This document shows positions 54,917 through 64,000 of a stretch of DNA of 64,000 nucleotides, one piece after another. The stretch's first letter is position 1, and each line of letters opens with the position of its first letter. The DNA comes from a bacterium. Its GTDB lineage: Bacteria > Electryoneota > RPQS01. Location: assembly GCA_016703065.1 (NCBI GenBank), contig JADJCU010000002.1:62001-126000 (forward strand). Reading direction: 5' to 3'. A model generated the notes under the pieces. It saw nothing but the letters and a program-made list of their open reading frames with translations. It searched no databases and was not told the origin of the DNA. A program made the position numbers and the translations under genes.

Positions 54917-56357
54917 CTATGCTCTGCCCGCAACGTTTTCGCGAACCCACGTAGCCCCGGCTTCGACGGCCACGATGTTCTGCTCGCCGAGCTGTTTGCG
55001 CTTGATGCCCTTCGGCACTATGTGCTTCAAATGATCGAGGGGCAAGAGCTTGCTGTATTCAATGTACGCACCCAACAGCACCATGTTTGCCGACGCCTTC
55101 AGGCCAAGGTTGTCTGCGATCTCTGTCAGCGGAATATACAGGACCTCAATATCCGTCCGCTTCGCTTTTCGCGCGATGATAGTGCTATTGACGATCATTA
55201 AGCCGCCGGATCTCAAGGTCTCCTCGAATGCGTCCATCGACGGATCATTCATCACGGCCAATACATCCGGCTTAACAACCATCGGCGAGCCGATCGGCTC
55301 GTGCGACAATACCACCGAACAATTCGCAGTGCCGCCTCGCATCTCCGGACCATACGACGGAATCCACGAGACCTGCAAGTTCTCCTGCATCGCAACCGCA
55401 GCGAGAATCGCTCCTGCCGTCAGCACGCCCTGTCCACCGAAGCCCGCGAATTTGAAGTGCATCGTCTTGAATTCTTCGACGAACTTCTTGTCATAGGGAA
55501 ACGGCTCGCCAAGCATGCCAAGTTCAAGGGATTCGACGACTTCCTCGTCCGTGTACTCCCGATGCTCCCGACGATGTCCGGGTCGCGTTGCAATCTCGTC
55601 CTTCATGACCTTTTCTGGGAACACCGGCAGCATCTCTTTTGCGATAAATTCGCACGCCGCATGAGTGTCCATCTTCCAGCCCGTCGGGCACGGCGATAGA
55701 ATCTCGACAAACGTGAATCCCTTGCCGTCAACCTGCGCCTGAATCGCCTTGCGCACGCACTTCCGCGTGTTCATGATTCCCTTCAAGTCCGCAAGATGAC
55801 ACCGCGCCACAAACACGGGCGCCTCAAGCGTCGCTATCATCTCGGCCATGTGAATCGGAAATCCCTCGTTCTCCTCCGAGCGGCCATAAGGGACTCGTCA
55901 CAGTCTTTTGTCCCATCAAGCTCGTTGCCGCCATCTGTCCGCCGGTCATGCCGTAGATTGCGTTGTTCACGAAGAACACGGTCATATGCTCGCCGCGATT
56001 CGCCGCATGAATAATTTCCGCCGTGCCGATCGACGCCAAATCGCCGTCACCTTGGTACGAGATCACAATCGAATGCGGCAGCGTTCTCTGTACGCCCGTT
56101 CCGACCGCCGGCGCGCGTCCGTGAGCTGCCTGTATGTTTCCCGTGTCAAAGTAGTAGTAGGCAAACACCGAACAGCCGACCGGCGAGACAAACACTGCGC
56201 GATCAGCGAGCTTCATGTCATCGAGCGTCTCGGCGATTAGTTTATGCACGTTGCCGTGCCCGCAGCCGGGGCAATAGTGCGTTGTATCCTTCGGGCCGCC
56301 CTTGCGCTCGAAGTGGTCGTAGAAAGTATGGGGCTTTTCAAGTACGTTCATGCTCAT
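54917..56357 (-). CDS. 2-oxoacid:ferredoxin oxidoreductase, fused beta and gamma subunits (apparent frameshift)
   Basis: Two frames join when one T is removed at 55888-55889 (TSP continues as YGRSEENEGFPIHMAEM). The beta part (about 1-290) binds thiamine pyrophosphate: THYCPGCGHGNVHKLIAE, VSPVGCSVFAYYYF and YQGDGDLASIGTAEIIHAANRG...NNAIYGMTGGQ. The gamma part follows in the same frame from MHFKFAGFGGQGVLTAGAILA (about 295) to the end. No stop or break separates them in any nearby frame, so a genuine beta-gamma fusion of about 479 residues is likely. The enzyme oxidises a 2-oxoacid to acyl-CoA, reducing ferredoxin. AGGAG lies before the start; the alpha gene ends 9 bp upstream. Confidence 0.85.
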
Positions 56358-56366
56358 AATGTACTC

Positions 56367-57407
56367 CTACTTCACATAGCGACGCGCTACGTCGGTTAAT
56401 TCTTCGACCGACGGCACCATGCCGCCCATCCGGTTGTAGAAATAGAGCGGAATATCTTTGCCGATGGCCAGCTGCACGTCGCGCAGCATCTGACCATTGG
56501 AAAGCTCGACCATTAGGAATCTCTTGCCCTGCTTCGCGAGCTCTTCCAATCGCTTCGAGGGGAACGGGAATGCGGTAATAGGGCGGTGCAGTCCGATTTT
56601 GCGCCCTTCGTGCCGCAGGGTTTCGACAACCGACAGCAGCAACCGCGAAACGAATCCGTAACCAATCACCACCAGTTCCGCGTCCTCAACCTTGATCTCC
56701 TGAAAGCGTACTTCGTTCTCTTCGACTTCCGCATATTTCCGTTGCAAATAGCGGTTGTGCTCTTCCAGGCCTTCCGTGCTCATGAAGATCGACGAGACCA
56801 GATGATCCTTCGAAGAACGATCCGCGTAAAGCGCATAATCCTTGCGCGGAGCAACAGACCGCTGCGTCGGAAACTTAACCGGCTCCATCATCTGCCCGAT
56901 ATACGCATCTGTCAGAATGTATGCGGGCATGCGATACTTGTCAGCTAAATCAAAGGCGAGAATCGTCAGGTCGGCCATCTCTTGAGCGCAGTTCGGCAGG
57001 AACACCAGGCACTTGTAATTGCCGTGTCCGCCGCCGTGCACAACCTGGTTGTAGTCGCCTTGCTCCGGCCAAATGTTTCCCAAGCCCGGTCCGGCGCGCA
57101 TCACGTCGATAATCACGCACGGCAGTTCCGCCGCCGCGATATATGAGACACCCTCTTGTTTCAGCGAAATACCCGGTCCGCTCGAGGCTGTCATCACTCG
57201 CGCGCCAGCGCCGGACGCGCCGTAAACCATGTTAATGGCCGCAACTTCCGATTCGGCCTGCAGGAACGTGCCGCCAATCTTTGGCAGGTATTTCGCAGCG
57301 GCCATCGCGACTTCCGACGCCGGAGTGATCGGATAGCCGTAATACTGTGTGCAGCCTGCCAGCACTGCGGCCTTCACGACCGCTTCGTTTGCTTTGATGA
57401 GTTCCAT
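56367..57407 (-). CDS. 2-oxoacid:ferredoxin oxidoreductase alpha subunit (VorB/KorA type)
   Basis: The ATG at 57407 (MELIKANEAVVKAAVLAGCTQYYGYPITPASEVAMAAAKYLP) is preferred over the longer frame to 57485, which overlaps the ferredoxin gene. The 346-residue subunit shows the pyrimidine-binding domain with FLQAESEVAAINMVYGASGAGARVMTASSGPGISLKQEG and the later transketolase-C-like part (LVVIGYGFVSRLLLSVVETLRHEG). The family acts on 2-oxoisovalerate or 2-oxoglutarate; the sequence here does not settle which. It lies between the ferredoxin subunit gene (14 bp) and the beta-gamma gene (9 bp). Confidence 0.88.
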   Translation of the reverse strand: MELIKANEAVVKAAVLAGCTQYYGYPITPASEVAMAAAKYLPKIGGTFLQAESEVAAINMVYGASGAGARVMTASSGPGISLKQEGVSYIAAAELPCVIIDVMRAGPGLGNIWPEQGDYNQVVHGGGHGNYKCLVFLPNCAQEMADLTILAFDLADKYRMPAYILTDAYIGQMMEPVKFPTQRSVAPRKDYALYADRSSKDHLVSSIFMSTEGLEEHNRYLQRKYAEVEENEVRFQEIKVEDAELVVIGYGFVSRLLLSVVETLRHEGRKIGLHRPITAFPFPSKRLEELAKQGKRFLMVELSNGQMLRDVQLAIGKDIPLYFYNRMGGMVPSVEELTDVARRYVK

Positions 57408-57421
57408 AGTCTTCCCGTGCC

Positions 57422-57661
57422 TTAGGCCGCACTCTCCTTCTTGTAGACGATCACCGCACCCGGTTCCGGACACGCATAGAAGCACGCGCCGCAGCCGGTG
57501 CAGCCGCCACCATTATACTCTACCCACTGATAGCCCAGTTCGTTAAACGACTTCTCGAGATTTACGTGAAGCACAGCAGGTTTGCAGACCTCAACGCAGC
57601 GCAGGCAAGACTTGCACAGGTGCGGGACAATCTCGACGCTGGGGGTTACATGATCTGACAT
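57422..57661 (-). CDS. Ferredoxin-type (2[4Fe-4S]) delta subunit of the oxidoreductase
   Basis: A 79-residue small protein with two cluster motifs, CKSCLRCVEVCKP (about 16-28) and CTGCGACFYACPE (about 54-66). It carries electrons out of the 2-oxoacid oxidoreductase complex. It is the first gene of the operon, with ribosome site GGAGG shortly before the ATG. It begins 14 bp ahead of the alpha gene. Confidence 0.9.
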   Translation of the reverse strand: MSDHVTPSVEIVPHLCKSCLRCVEVCKPAVLHVNLEKSFNELGYQWVEYNGGGCTGCGACFYACPEPGAVIVYKKESAA

Positions 57662-58106
57662 CTATCCTCCGATTCAGTTCTTCGTCCGCCGGCCTTCGTG
57701 CTCGGAAGCCGTCCGTTGGCCGCACGAAATACAGCAATTGAATACATCCGATAATATACGGAAGCAAACACGCGCCTGCAAACCTCTGCCATGCTGTTGG
57801 CCGGCACTCGGGCCGCATCGTACCCATGCCGGCTGGAGCCAGTTTCAATGCAATTATAACACAGAAAAGATTTAGAATCGGCCTAAACAAGTCACATTCA
57901 ACACAAATTCCCACCCCTGCTAAAGCGACTTTGTCACAGGAAAAAGAAAAGGAGGAACACTCGTGTCGAATCCGGTTTGTCGGTGAATCGACAATGCTGC
58001 AACCAAATATCGAATCCCAAAGTATTACGAGTAAGTCCCGGCCACTGCCCGCATGGGCGCAACCGCCGATCGAGCGTGTCAGCTCATCGGCACAGGAGGT
58101 CCTGCC
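57662..58106. other. Divergent intergenic region with possible tiny leader ORF
   Basis: Holds the promoters of the oxidoreductase operon (minus) and the VIT-VWA gene (plus). A plus-strand frame with AAGGAGG near 57949 followed by GTG at 57963 closes after seven codons (TGA at 57984-57986). In another frame an ORF runs through 57994 (ATG) and stops at 58108-58110, overlapping the VIT-VWA start as ATGA. If a one-base error joins them, a small protein of about 50 residues (ending AWAQPPIERVSSSAQEVLP) would be translationally coupled to the VIT-VWA gene. This is weak evidence. Confidence 0.35.
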
Positions 58107-60347
58107 ATGACACGTTTCCCTCTTCTTCTCGTCTTGGCAATCGCATGTGCTCACGTTGCCCTTGCCCAATTCGTCCTGCCCCGTCCGGAGCCAACCCCCG
58201 ACCTGCCGCGCCACACATGGCAAGTCGAGTCGCGCTATGTGGACATGCAGGTCACGCATCAGGTTGCAACGGTAACCGTGACTGAGACTCTGCTGAATAC
58301 GTGTGGCCGCGCGTTCGAGGCGGACTATCTTTTCCCCCTTCCGCCAGACGCCGCGGTGAGCAGCCTGACTCTGACCGTCGATGGCCGGGAAATGTCCGGT
58401 GAGATCATGGATGCGGACGCCGCGCGCCGTTACTATGAAGACATCGTTCGTCGGCGTAAAGATCCCGCGCTGCTCGAGTACGCCGGCCTTGGCTGTTTCA
58501 GGCTGTCGGCTTTTCCTCTCGAACCCGGCAAACCGGCCAGGATCTCGTTACGCTATGATCAAATCCTCCGCCGCGAAAGTGATCTCACGGAGTTAACCTT
58601 TCCGTTAGCCACCGCCCGCCGGTCATCGGCGGAGGTCGCCGAGATCGAAGTCGTCGCCGAAATTCACGGCACACGGGACATCACGACCGTCTATTCTCCC
58701 ACAGTCGATATCGAGGTCGACTATCCGACGTCTCAAGACGCGGTTGTTCGTTACTCAACTCGCAACGAATTCCCGTCCGCCGATTTCGTGGTCTACTATC
58801 GCGAGGACACGTCCGAGGTTGGCGCAACCCTCCTAAGCTACTTCCCTGAGCGCGGCAAAGATGGCTACTATTTGCTGCTCGTCTCCCCGCATCCGTGCGC
58901 GACCTCTCAGGCGCCGCTTGCTAAGGACGTGATTCTGGTGTTGGATCGTTCGGGTTCGATGAGCGGCGAAAAGATTGCGCAGGCCCGCGACGCCGCCCGT
59001 TTCGTCATCAACAATCTCAATCCCGAAGACCGCTTCGAGTTGATTTCATACAATGATGGTGTCGAGACCTGTTTCAACGCGCTGCTGCCCGGAACCAACG
59101 AGAACCGCGCGCGCGCCCTCGAAGACGTGAATCGAGTAGAGTCTGGCGGCGGCACGAATATTCACGATGCGTTGGGCCGCGCCATGGAAATCCTGTCGAA
59201 CGGAAACCGGCAAGCGTCGTTGATTTCTGACGCAACACGCCCTGCCTACGTCTTCTTCATGACCGACGGCCTGCCGACCGTAGGCGTCACCGACGAGCAG
59301 CTGATCATTGCGGACACGCGCCGGGCCAATGACACGGGTGCGCGTCTGTTCTGTTTCGGCGTCGGTTACGATGTCAACGTTCGCCTGCTTGACAATCTCT
59401 CAAACACTCAGGGCGGCCGCTCTTCCTACGTCAAGCCCGAAGAAGACATCGAGGCGAATGTATCGGCACTCTACGCCAAAATCAAAAACCCTGTCATGAG
59501 CGACCTCGCCATGTCGCTTGACGGATTCAAACTCCGCGACGGTCAGCCCTCCCAACTCGGCGACCTCTTTAAAGGAGACCAGATTGTTCAGGTTGGTCGC
59601 CTGGCAAGCAACCGGCCCTCGAACGTCTCCGATGATCGCATCGCAGCAAACCTGCTCGTCTCCGGCATCTTCGAAAACCGTCCTCAAGACTTCAACTATC
59701 CAGTCTCGATCGAAGTCGGGAATCGCCGCTCCTCTTTCAAGTTCATCGAAAAGCTCTGGGCGCAGCGCCGCGTGGCCTTCTTGCTGGACGAAGTCCGGCT
59801 CAAAGGCAAGACCGGCGAACTGATCGACGAGATCGTAGAGCTTGCCACTCGCTACGGCATCGTGACGCCCTACACGAGCTACCTTGCTGACGAGAATAGC
59901 CGTCTGTCCAGCGTCTCTGAATTGCGGATCGAAACCTCGCGCCGCGCGGACGCCCTCTTCGAAGACGTACAAGGCAAGGACGCGCAGGTGGAATCCCAGT
60001 CAATCCAATCCATGCGCTCTCTTATCGCGCCCAAGGCGTCCGTCGCGCAGGACGGCTCGCTAAGAGTCAGGGGCGGTCGCGAAATGGAGGCCGACGAGAC
60101 TCAGAGCGTGTCAACGATGCGTCAAATCGGTGGCGAGATCTTCTACAAGCGCGGTGACTACTGGATCGAGTCCTCGCTCACTCACCTCGATCTCGAAAAA
60201 GACCTTGATCAGTGTATCCACATCAGCCGCTTCAGTGACGCGTACTTCAACTTGATCGCAGCCCAGTCCGCCGCGGAGAACGCGTTGCTCTCCGGCCAAC
60301 GCGACGGGGAGAAGTTCTCGTGTCGCTCGGTGGTCGAGCCTACCTGA
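58107..60347 (+). CDS. Secreted VIT and von Willebrand A domain protein
   Basis: The ATG at 58107 (MTRFPLLLVLAIACAHVALA) gives a signal peptide and has AGGAGG 8 nt upstream, so it is chosen over the frame start at 58053. The 746-residue protein has a VIT domain (about 30-160: TVTVTETLLNTCGRAFEADYLFPLPPDAAVSSLTLTVDGREMSGEI) and a VWA domain (about 272-450) with an intact MIDAS motif DRSGSMS and matching GGTNI and TDGLP segments. The C-terminal 270 residues include KLWAQRRVAFLLDE...IVELATRYGIVTPYTSYL, typical of inter-alpha-trypsin-inhibitor heavy-chain-like bacterial proteins. It likely acts in adhesion or protein-protein contacts in the periplasm or outside. No partner is evident. Confidence 0.9.
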   Translation: MTRFPLLLVLAIACAHVALAQFVLPRPEPTPDLPRHTWQVESRYVDMQVTHQVATVTVTETLLNTCGRAFEADYLFPLPPDAAVSSLTLTVDGREMSGEIMDADAARRYYEDIVRRRKDPALLEYAGLGCFRLSAFPLEPGKPARISLRYDQILRRESDLTELTFPLATARRSSAEVAEIEVVAEIHGTRDITTVYSPTVDIEVDYPTSQDAVVRYSTRNEFPSADFVVYYREDTSEVGATLLSYFPERGKDGYYLLLVSPHPCATSQAPLAKDVILVLDRSGSMSGEKIAQARDAARFVINNLNPEDRFELISYNDGVETCFNALLPGTNENRARALEDVNRVESGGGTNIHDALGRAMEILSNGNRQASLISDATRPAYVFFMTDGLPTVGVTDEQLIIADTRRANDTGARLFCFGVGYDVNVRLLDNLSNTQGGRSSYVKPEEDIEANVSALYAKIKNPVMSDLAMSLDGFKLRDGQPSQLGDLFKGDQIVQVGRLASNRPSNVSDDRIAANLLVSGIFENRPQDFNYPVSIEVGNRRSSFKFIEKLWAQRRVAFLLDEVRLKGKTGELIDEIVELATRYGIVTPYTSYLADENSRLSSVSELRIETSRRADALFEDVQGKDAQVESQSIQSMRSLIAPKASVAQDGSLRVRGGREMEADETQSVSTMRQIGGEIFYKRGDYWIESSLTHLDLEKDLDQCIHISRFSDAYFNLIAAQSAAENALLSGQRDGEKFSCRSVVEPT

Positions 60348-60381
60348 TGTACCTAATGCTGAGCGATTAGGCGTGTGCAGG

Positions 60382-63300
60382 TTACGCCGCCGCTCCCGCT
60401 TCTTCCTCGGCCATGACCTTGTCCACGTCATGCGCATGCGTGTACTTCGCCAACAGCGAATACACAACCGGCACGAGTACAAGCGTCAGAAATGTCGAGA
60501 AAAGCATGCCGCCAACAACCGCGATCCCAAGCGGTCGACGCGCTTCCGCCCCGGCTCCGAGACCTATCGCAATCGGCAATATCCCAAACACGGTCGCGAA
60601 CGAAGTCATTAAAATAGGCCGCAATCGAATCACCGATGCTTCAACCACTGCCTGCATCGAGTCTCTCTCTCGCTCTCGCAACTGATTCGCGAACTCGACA
60701 ATTAGAATGGAGTTCTTGGTCACCAGTCCAATCAGCATGATCAGCCCGATCTGCGAATAGATGTTCAGCGACTGTCCGAACACAAACAGCGACACCAGCG
60801 CGCCAAACACCGCAAGCGGCACTGACAGCAGAATCGTAAATGGGTGAACAAAGCTCTCAAACTGTGCCGCCAGGACCAGGAAAATGAACACCAGCGCCAG
60901 CACAAAGAAGAAATACAGGCCCGTGCTCGAATCTTTGTATTCAAGCGACTGTCCCGCATATTCCCGCTTGACGCTCGCCGGCAGACTCGTCGCCGCGATG
61001 TTGTCAAGATCGCTTAACGCCTGCCCGAGTGAAACGAACGGAATCAGATTCGCCGTGAGTGTCGCGCTCCGGCGGCGGTTGAAATGGTTTAGCTCCTTCG
61101 GCCCCGCCGTCTCCTTCACCTCAACGACATTCGCCAACTGCACCAGCCCGCCCTGTCCGCGCACGTAAACTCCTTCGATCACGTCCGGCGTCGCGCGGTC
61201 TGCCGCGTTTACTTGCATGATGACGTCATATTGCTTCGCGCCGCGCTTGAAATCGCTCACGACCCGGCCACCCAACAAAGCCTGCAGCGTAGACCCGATA
61301 TCGTTGACCGACACACCGAGCTGCGACGCCCGATCCCGATCAATCGTAATGCTAAGTTCCGGTTTGTCGAGCTTCAGGTCGCTGTTTACATTGTAAAGAT
61401 ATCCGAGCTTGTTTGCCGCCGCGTTCATCACGCCCATCGCCTGATTCAGCTCTTCATAGCTATCGGCCTGCAGGACGTACTCAATCGGACTCGACGAAAA
61501 CTGACCAAGACTCGGAGGATTAATCACGAATGCCAGCACGCCCGGAATCGAAAACAGCTGCGGAAACAACGACCCGACAATGTCCTGCTGCGACCTCTCG
61601 CGATTGTCCGCAGACCCAAGATTCAGAAACAGAAACCCGTCGGTCACGCGGCCCGGACCCTGAAACCCCAGGCCGGTTGCTGTAAACAACCCGTTCTGTT
61701 CCGGCAGCGCCAGCAGCATCTCTTCTACTTTCCGCATGTGCCGGTCTGTATAATTCAGCGTGGAGCCTTCCGGAGCCAGCACAATTCCGAAACCGATTCC
61801 CCGATCTTCCGTCGGCACGAGTTCACTGGGCATGAACTTGAAAATCCCCGCACTCACGACGACCAGCACGATGGCCGTCACAATCGTGGCCAGTCGATGC
61901 CGCAGCGCCCATTTGAGAATCCGTTCGTACGTGCCATTGAGCCACTCAAAAAAAGCGTCAAAACTGCGGCTCGCCCAACCCTTACCGGTCCCGTGAATCG
62001 GCCGCAAAATTCGTGAACTGAACATCGGCGTCAGCGTCAGCGCGACAAATCCCGAAATCGCCACCGCAATCGCAACAGTAAAGCCGAATTCACGAAACAG
62101 TCTTCCGACAGAGCCGGTCAAGAACGCTACCGGCACAAACACCGCCACCAGCGTAATCGTAGTCGCCAACACGGCGAACGCAATCTCCTTCGAGCCGTCG
62201 AGCGCCGCGCGCAGGCGGCTCTTGCCCATTTCCATGTGCCGGAAGATATTCTCGAGCACAACAATCGCATCGTCCACGACGAGCCCGATGGCCAGCACCA
62301 GCGCCAGCAGCGTCAGAATGTTGATCGTGAATCCCAGAAAATAGATGACGACAAACGTGCCGACAATTGAAACAGGAATCGCCAGCGTCGGAATCAACGT
62401 CGCCCGCATGCTCTTCATGAAAGATAGCACGACGAGAATAACCAGACACATTGCGATTATCAAAGTTTCTGCGACTTCGCTGATCGAATCGCTGATAAAC
62501 TCCGACGAGTCGTACGCGATATTCAGCTTCATCCCCGCAGGCAGTGCCGCTTCGAGTTCATCGAGCTTCTCGCGCACTTCCCGCGCCACGTCCAGTGTCG
62601 AAGCCTTCGACTGCTTAACGACCCCCAGGCCAACCGCAGGCTGTCCGTTGTAGCGCGCCACCGTGCGTTCGTCTTCCGCGCCGATTTCAACGGTCGCTAC
62701 GTCGCCGAGCCGCACAACTCCGTCGGCGTTCTGTGCGATGATCAACGAACCAAACTGCTCCGGTGTGTTGATCTCGCTCGGCGTCGGCACCGCAAACTCG
62801 CGCTCGCTGCCCTCGATTCGCCCGCCCGGTATCTCCGCGTTCTCCCGCGCAATGGCAAGCTCGACGTCCGTTGGCGTCAATCCCCGCGCCGCCAATCGCT
62901 GTCCGTCGAGCCACACGCGCATCGCATACCGCCGCTCGCCGCCAATGATGATCGAACCCACTCCCGGCAGCCGCTGCAGCCGTTCCTTCAACACTCTGTC
63001 CGCTACTTCTGTCAATTCGAGGCCGTTGTGATGCTCACTCGACAACCCGATCCAGACAATCGGCTGCGCATTCGCATCAACCTTCTCAACAATCGGGTCC
63101 TCAATATCGCGTGGAAGTACCCCGCGCGAACGCGCCACGCGGTCGCGGACATCGTTCGCTGCCTCTTCAACGTTGCGTTCCAGCTCAAACTCAATCGTGA
63201 TCACTGAACCCTGTTCGCGACTCGACGACGTCATCGTCTTCACCCCGGAAAGCGTCGCGAACTGCTCCTCTAATATGTCCGTAATCTCTGTCTCGACAAC

Positions 63301-63471
63301 GCTGGCGCTCGCTCCGCGATACAGTGTGACTACCGACACAATCGGCGGGTCAATGTCCGGATATTCGCGCACCGGAAGCCGCAGAAAAGCGATGATCCCG
63401 AACAGCACAATCGAGAGACTCATGACTGACGCGAACACGGGCCGCCGAATCGAAAGATCACTTATCTTCAT
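60382..63471 (-). CDS. RND-family (HAE1) efflux pump, third system
   Basis: A full-length 1029-residue pump with no frame break. N-terminus MKISDLSIRRPVFASVMSLSIVLFGIIAFLRLPVREYPDIDPPIVSV, TM4 motif AIGLVVDDAIVVLENIFRHMEMG and C-terminal TM segment with GIAVVGGMLFSTFLTLVLVPVVYSLL. The two porter halves repeat as expected. It is proton-driven and exports small molecules; the substrate is unknown. Its start overlaps the adaptor stop by 4 bp. It converges with the VIT-VWA gene, 34 bp apart, with only a weak hairpin (CCTAAT/ATTAGG) between. Confidence 0.93.
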   Translation of the reverse strand: MKISDLSIRRPVFASVMSLSIVLFGIIAFLRLPVREYPDIDPPIVSVVTLYRGASASVVETEITDILEEQFATLSGVKTMTSSSREQGSVITIEFELERNVEEAANDVRDRVARSRGVLPRDIEDPIVEKVDANAQPIVWIGLSSEHHNGLELTEVADRVLKERLQRLPGVGSIIIGGERRYAMRVWLDGQRLAARGLTPTDVELAIARENAEIPGGRIEGSEREFAVPTPSEINTPEQFGSLIIAQNADGVVRLGDVATVEIGAEDERTVARYNGQPAVGLGVVKQSKASTLDVAREVREKLDELEAALPAGMKLNIAYDSSEFISDSISEVAETLIIAMCLVILVVLSFMKSMRATLIPTLAIPVSIVGTFVVIYFLGFTINILTLLALVLAIGLVVDDAIVVLENIFRHMEMGKSRLRAALDGSKEIAFAVLATTITLVAVFVPVAFLTGSVGRLFREFGFTVAIAVAISGFVALTLTPMFSSRILRPIHGTGKGWASRSFDAFFEWLNGTYERILKWALRHRLATIVTAIVLVVVSAGIFKFMPSELVPTEDRGIGFGIVLAPEGSTLNYTDRHMRKVEEMLLALPEQNGLFTATGLGFQGPGRVTDGFLFLNLGSADNRERSQQDIVGSLFPQLFSIPGVLAFVINPPSLGQFSSSPIEYVLQADSYEELNQAMGVMNAAANKLGYLYNVNSDLKLDKPELSITIDRDRASQLGVSVNDIGSTLQALLGGRVVSDFKRGAKQYDVIMQVNAADRATPDVIEGVYVRGQGGLVQLANVVEVKETAGPKELNHFNRRRSATLTANLIPFVSLGQALSDLDNIAATSLPASVKREYAGQSLEYKDSSTGLYFFFVLALVFIFLVLAAQFESFVHPFTILLSVPLAVFGALVSLFVFGQSLNIYSQIGLIMLIGLVTKNSILIVEFANQLRERERDSMQAVVEASVIRLRPILMTSFATVFGILPIAIGLGAGAEARRPLGIAVVGGMLFSTFLTLVLVPVVYSLLAKYTHAHDVDKVMAEEEAGAAA

Positions 63472-64000
63472 TGACTCGCTCCGCCCTCGTTAGCCGCCGC
63501 CTGCCGCGTCGCCGCCGAATCCAGATCCGCCACGGGAACAACTTTCGCGCCGTCAAAAATCTTCTGCTGACCCGCTCGCACAACTATTTGTCCCGCTTCG
63601 ATTCCTCCCAGCACTTCCACGAAATCGCGCGACCTGCTGCCCAGCTTAACCGCCGCCCGCGCAACCGACGAATCCGCCTTCACAACATACACGAATGGCT
63701 GATTCTGATCCAAGAAGATCGCCTCACTCGCAATCGTCATCGCCGAAGGCCGCTCCGCAGCGTAACCGCAATATTGGCCGACATCCCCGGACGCAGTTTG
63801 CCCTCCGCATTATCTATTCTTGCCACAATCCCGACGTTCCGCGTGCGCATGTCCACCTGCGGTTCGACGACCATTACTGCGCCCATGATCTCCATATCTG
63901 GGAACGCCGTAGTCATGATTCGCACCGGCGCGTTGATGTAGAGGTCCGCTAAATAACGTTCCGGCACTGAGAAGGCCACCCGTAGTTGTTCCAGCCGTGC
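63468..64000 (-). CDS. RND periplasmic adaptor, third system (partial, apparent frameshift)
   Basis: C-terminal part of a membrane-fusion protein that continues past the right edge. Visible from the edge: ARLEQLRVAFSVPERYLADLYINAPVRIMTTAFPDMEIMGAVMVVEPQVDMRTRNVGIVARI...RPGMSANIAVTLRS, which is the beta-barrel domain. The frame then stops; adding one base at 63755-63756 joins it to ERPSAMTIASEAIFLDQNQPFVYVVKADSSVARAAVKLG and the final domain. It is coupled to the pump gene by 4 bp. Confidence 0.85.

Noticed and set aside
61213..62016. A 267-codon plus-strand frame
   Set aside because: Shadow of the intact third RND pump on the minus strand; low-complexity basic translation.
1..64000. tRNA, rRNA, CRISPR arrays, insertion sequences, phage or att sites
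   Set aside because: Scanning by eye found no cloverleaf-like tRNA 3' ends, no regularly spaced repeats, no transposase or integrase reading frames. Short tRNA genes could still be missed without a covariance search.

Overview
The window appears to come from a diderm (Gram-negative type), anaerobic or facultative bacterium with intense redox metabolism. It encodes four multihaem c-type cytochromes (three exported ones in the first 10.6 kb and an octahaem protein near 46 kb), System II cytochrome c maturation, a group 3b [NiFe]-hydrogenase, ferredoxin-linked 2-oxoacid oxidoreductase, a malic enzyme-phosphotransacetylase fusion, outer-membrane beta-barrel and lipoproteins and three RND efflux systems. 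No rRNA, tRNA, insertion sequence, phage gene or CRISPR array was seen, so the lineage cannot be fixed. The mix would fit an uncultivated phylum (for example of the FCB group) assembled from a metagenome, but that is inference.

Layout. 1-13.8 kb: an extracellular electron transfer locus. A minus-strand operon encodes an outer-membrane beta-barrel, a lipoprotein, a tandem CsgG/LpoB-like protein, a SurA-like parvulin and a multihaem cytochrome that runs off the left edge. Next come two cytochromes closely resembling Geobacter OmcS, the six-haem protein that polymerises into conductive filaments, with an NHL propeller protein between them. The second OmcS-like gene is followed by ccsA/resC and resB for haem attachment. 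13.8-18.8 kb: group 3b hydrogenase operon with its protease and a lone cyclic-nucleotide-binding domain. 19.2-25.3 kb: TetR-TolC-adaptor-RND operon. 25.5-31.8 kb: arginine deiminase, cDPGS-type GTPase, acyl-CoA dehydrogenase, a small exported protein and a FabV-like protein, plus a possible small RNA. 32.0-42.9 kb: a long minus-strand gene train with isocitrate/isopropylmalate-type dehydrogenase, HMG-CoA-lyase-like enzyme, CoA-transferase, LeuC, LeuD and then hypFCDEAB, the maturation set the hydrogenase needs. 43.2-47.9 kb: sulfur-redox operon (ArsR-rhodanese regulator, octahaem tetrathionate-reductase-type cytochrome, cytochrome b, two YeeE/YedE membrane proteins). 48.1-50.4 kb: malic enzyme-PTA. 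50.5-54.7 kb and 60.4-64 kb: two further adaptor-RND pairs. 54.9-57.7 kb: 2-oxoacid:ferredoxin oxidoreductase with fused beta and gamma subunits. 58.1-60.3 kb: secreted VIT-VWA protein.

A caution applies throughout: about a dozen otherwise well conserved genes are broken by single-base shifts, nearly always in short homopolymers. The simplest reading is residual sequencing or assembly error. For these genes I give full corrected extents and state where the shift lies.

The most interesting content is the first 13.8 kb: a compact set that could build, export and wire OmcS-type cytochrome filaments, with a perfect CRP-type operator in front of one of the two filament-type genes.
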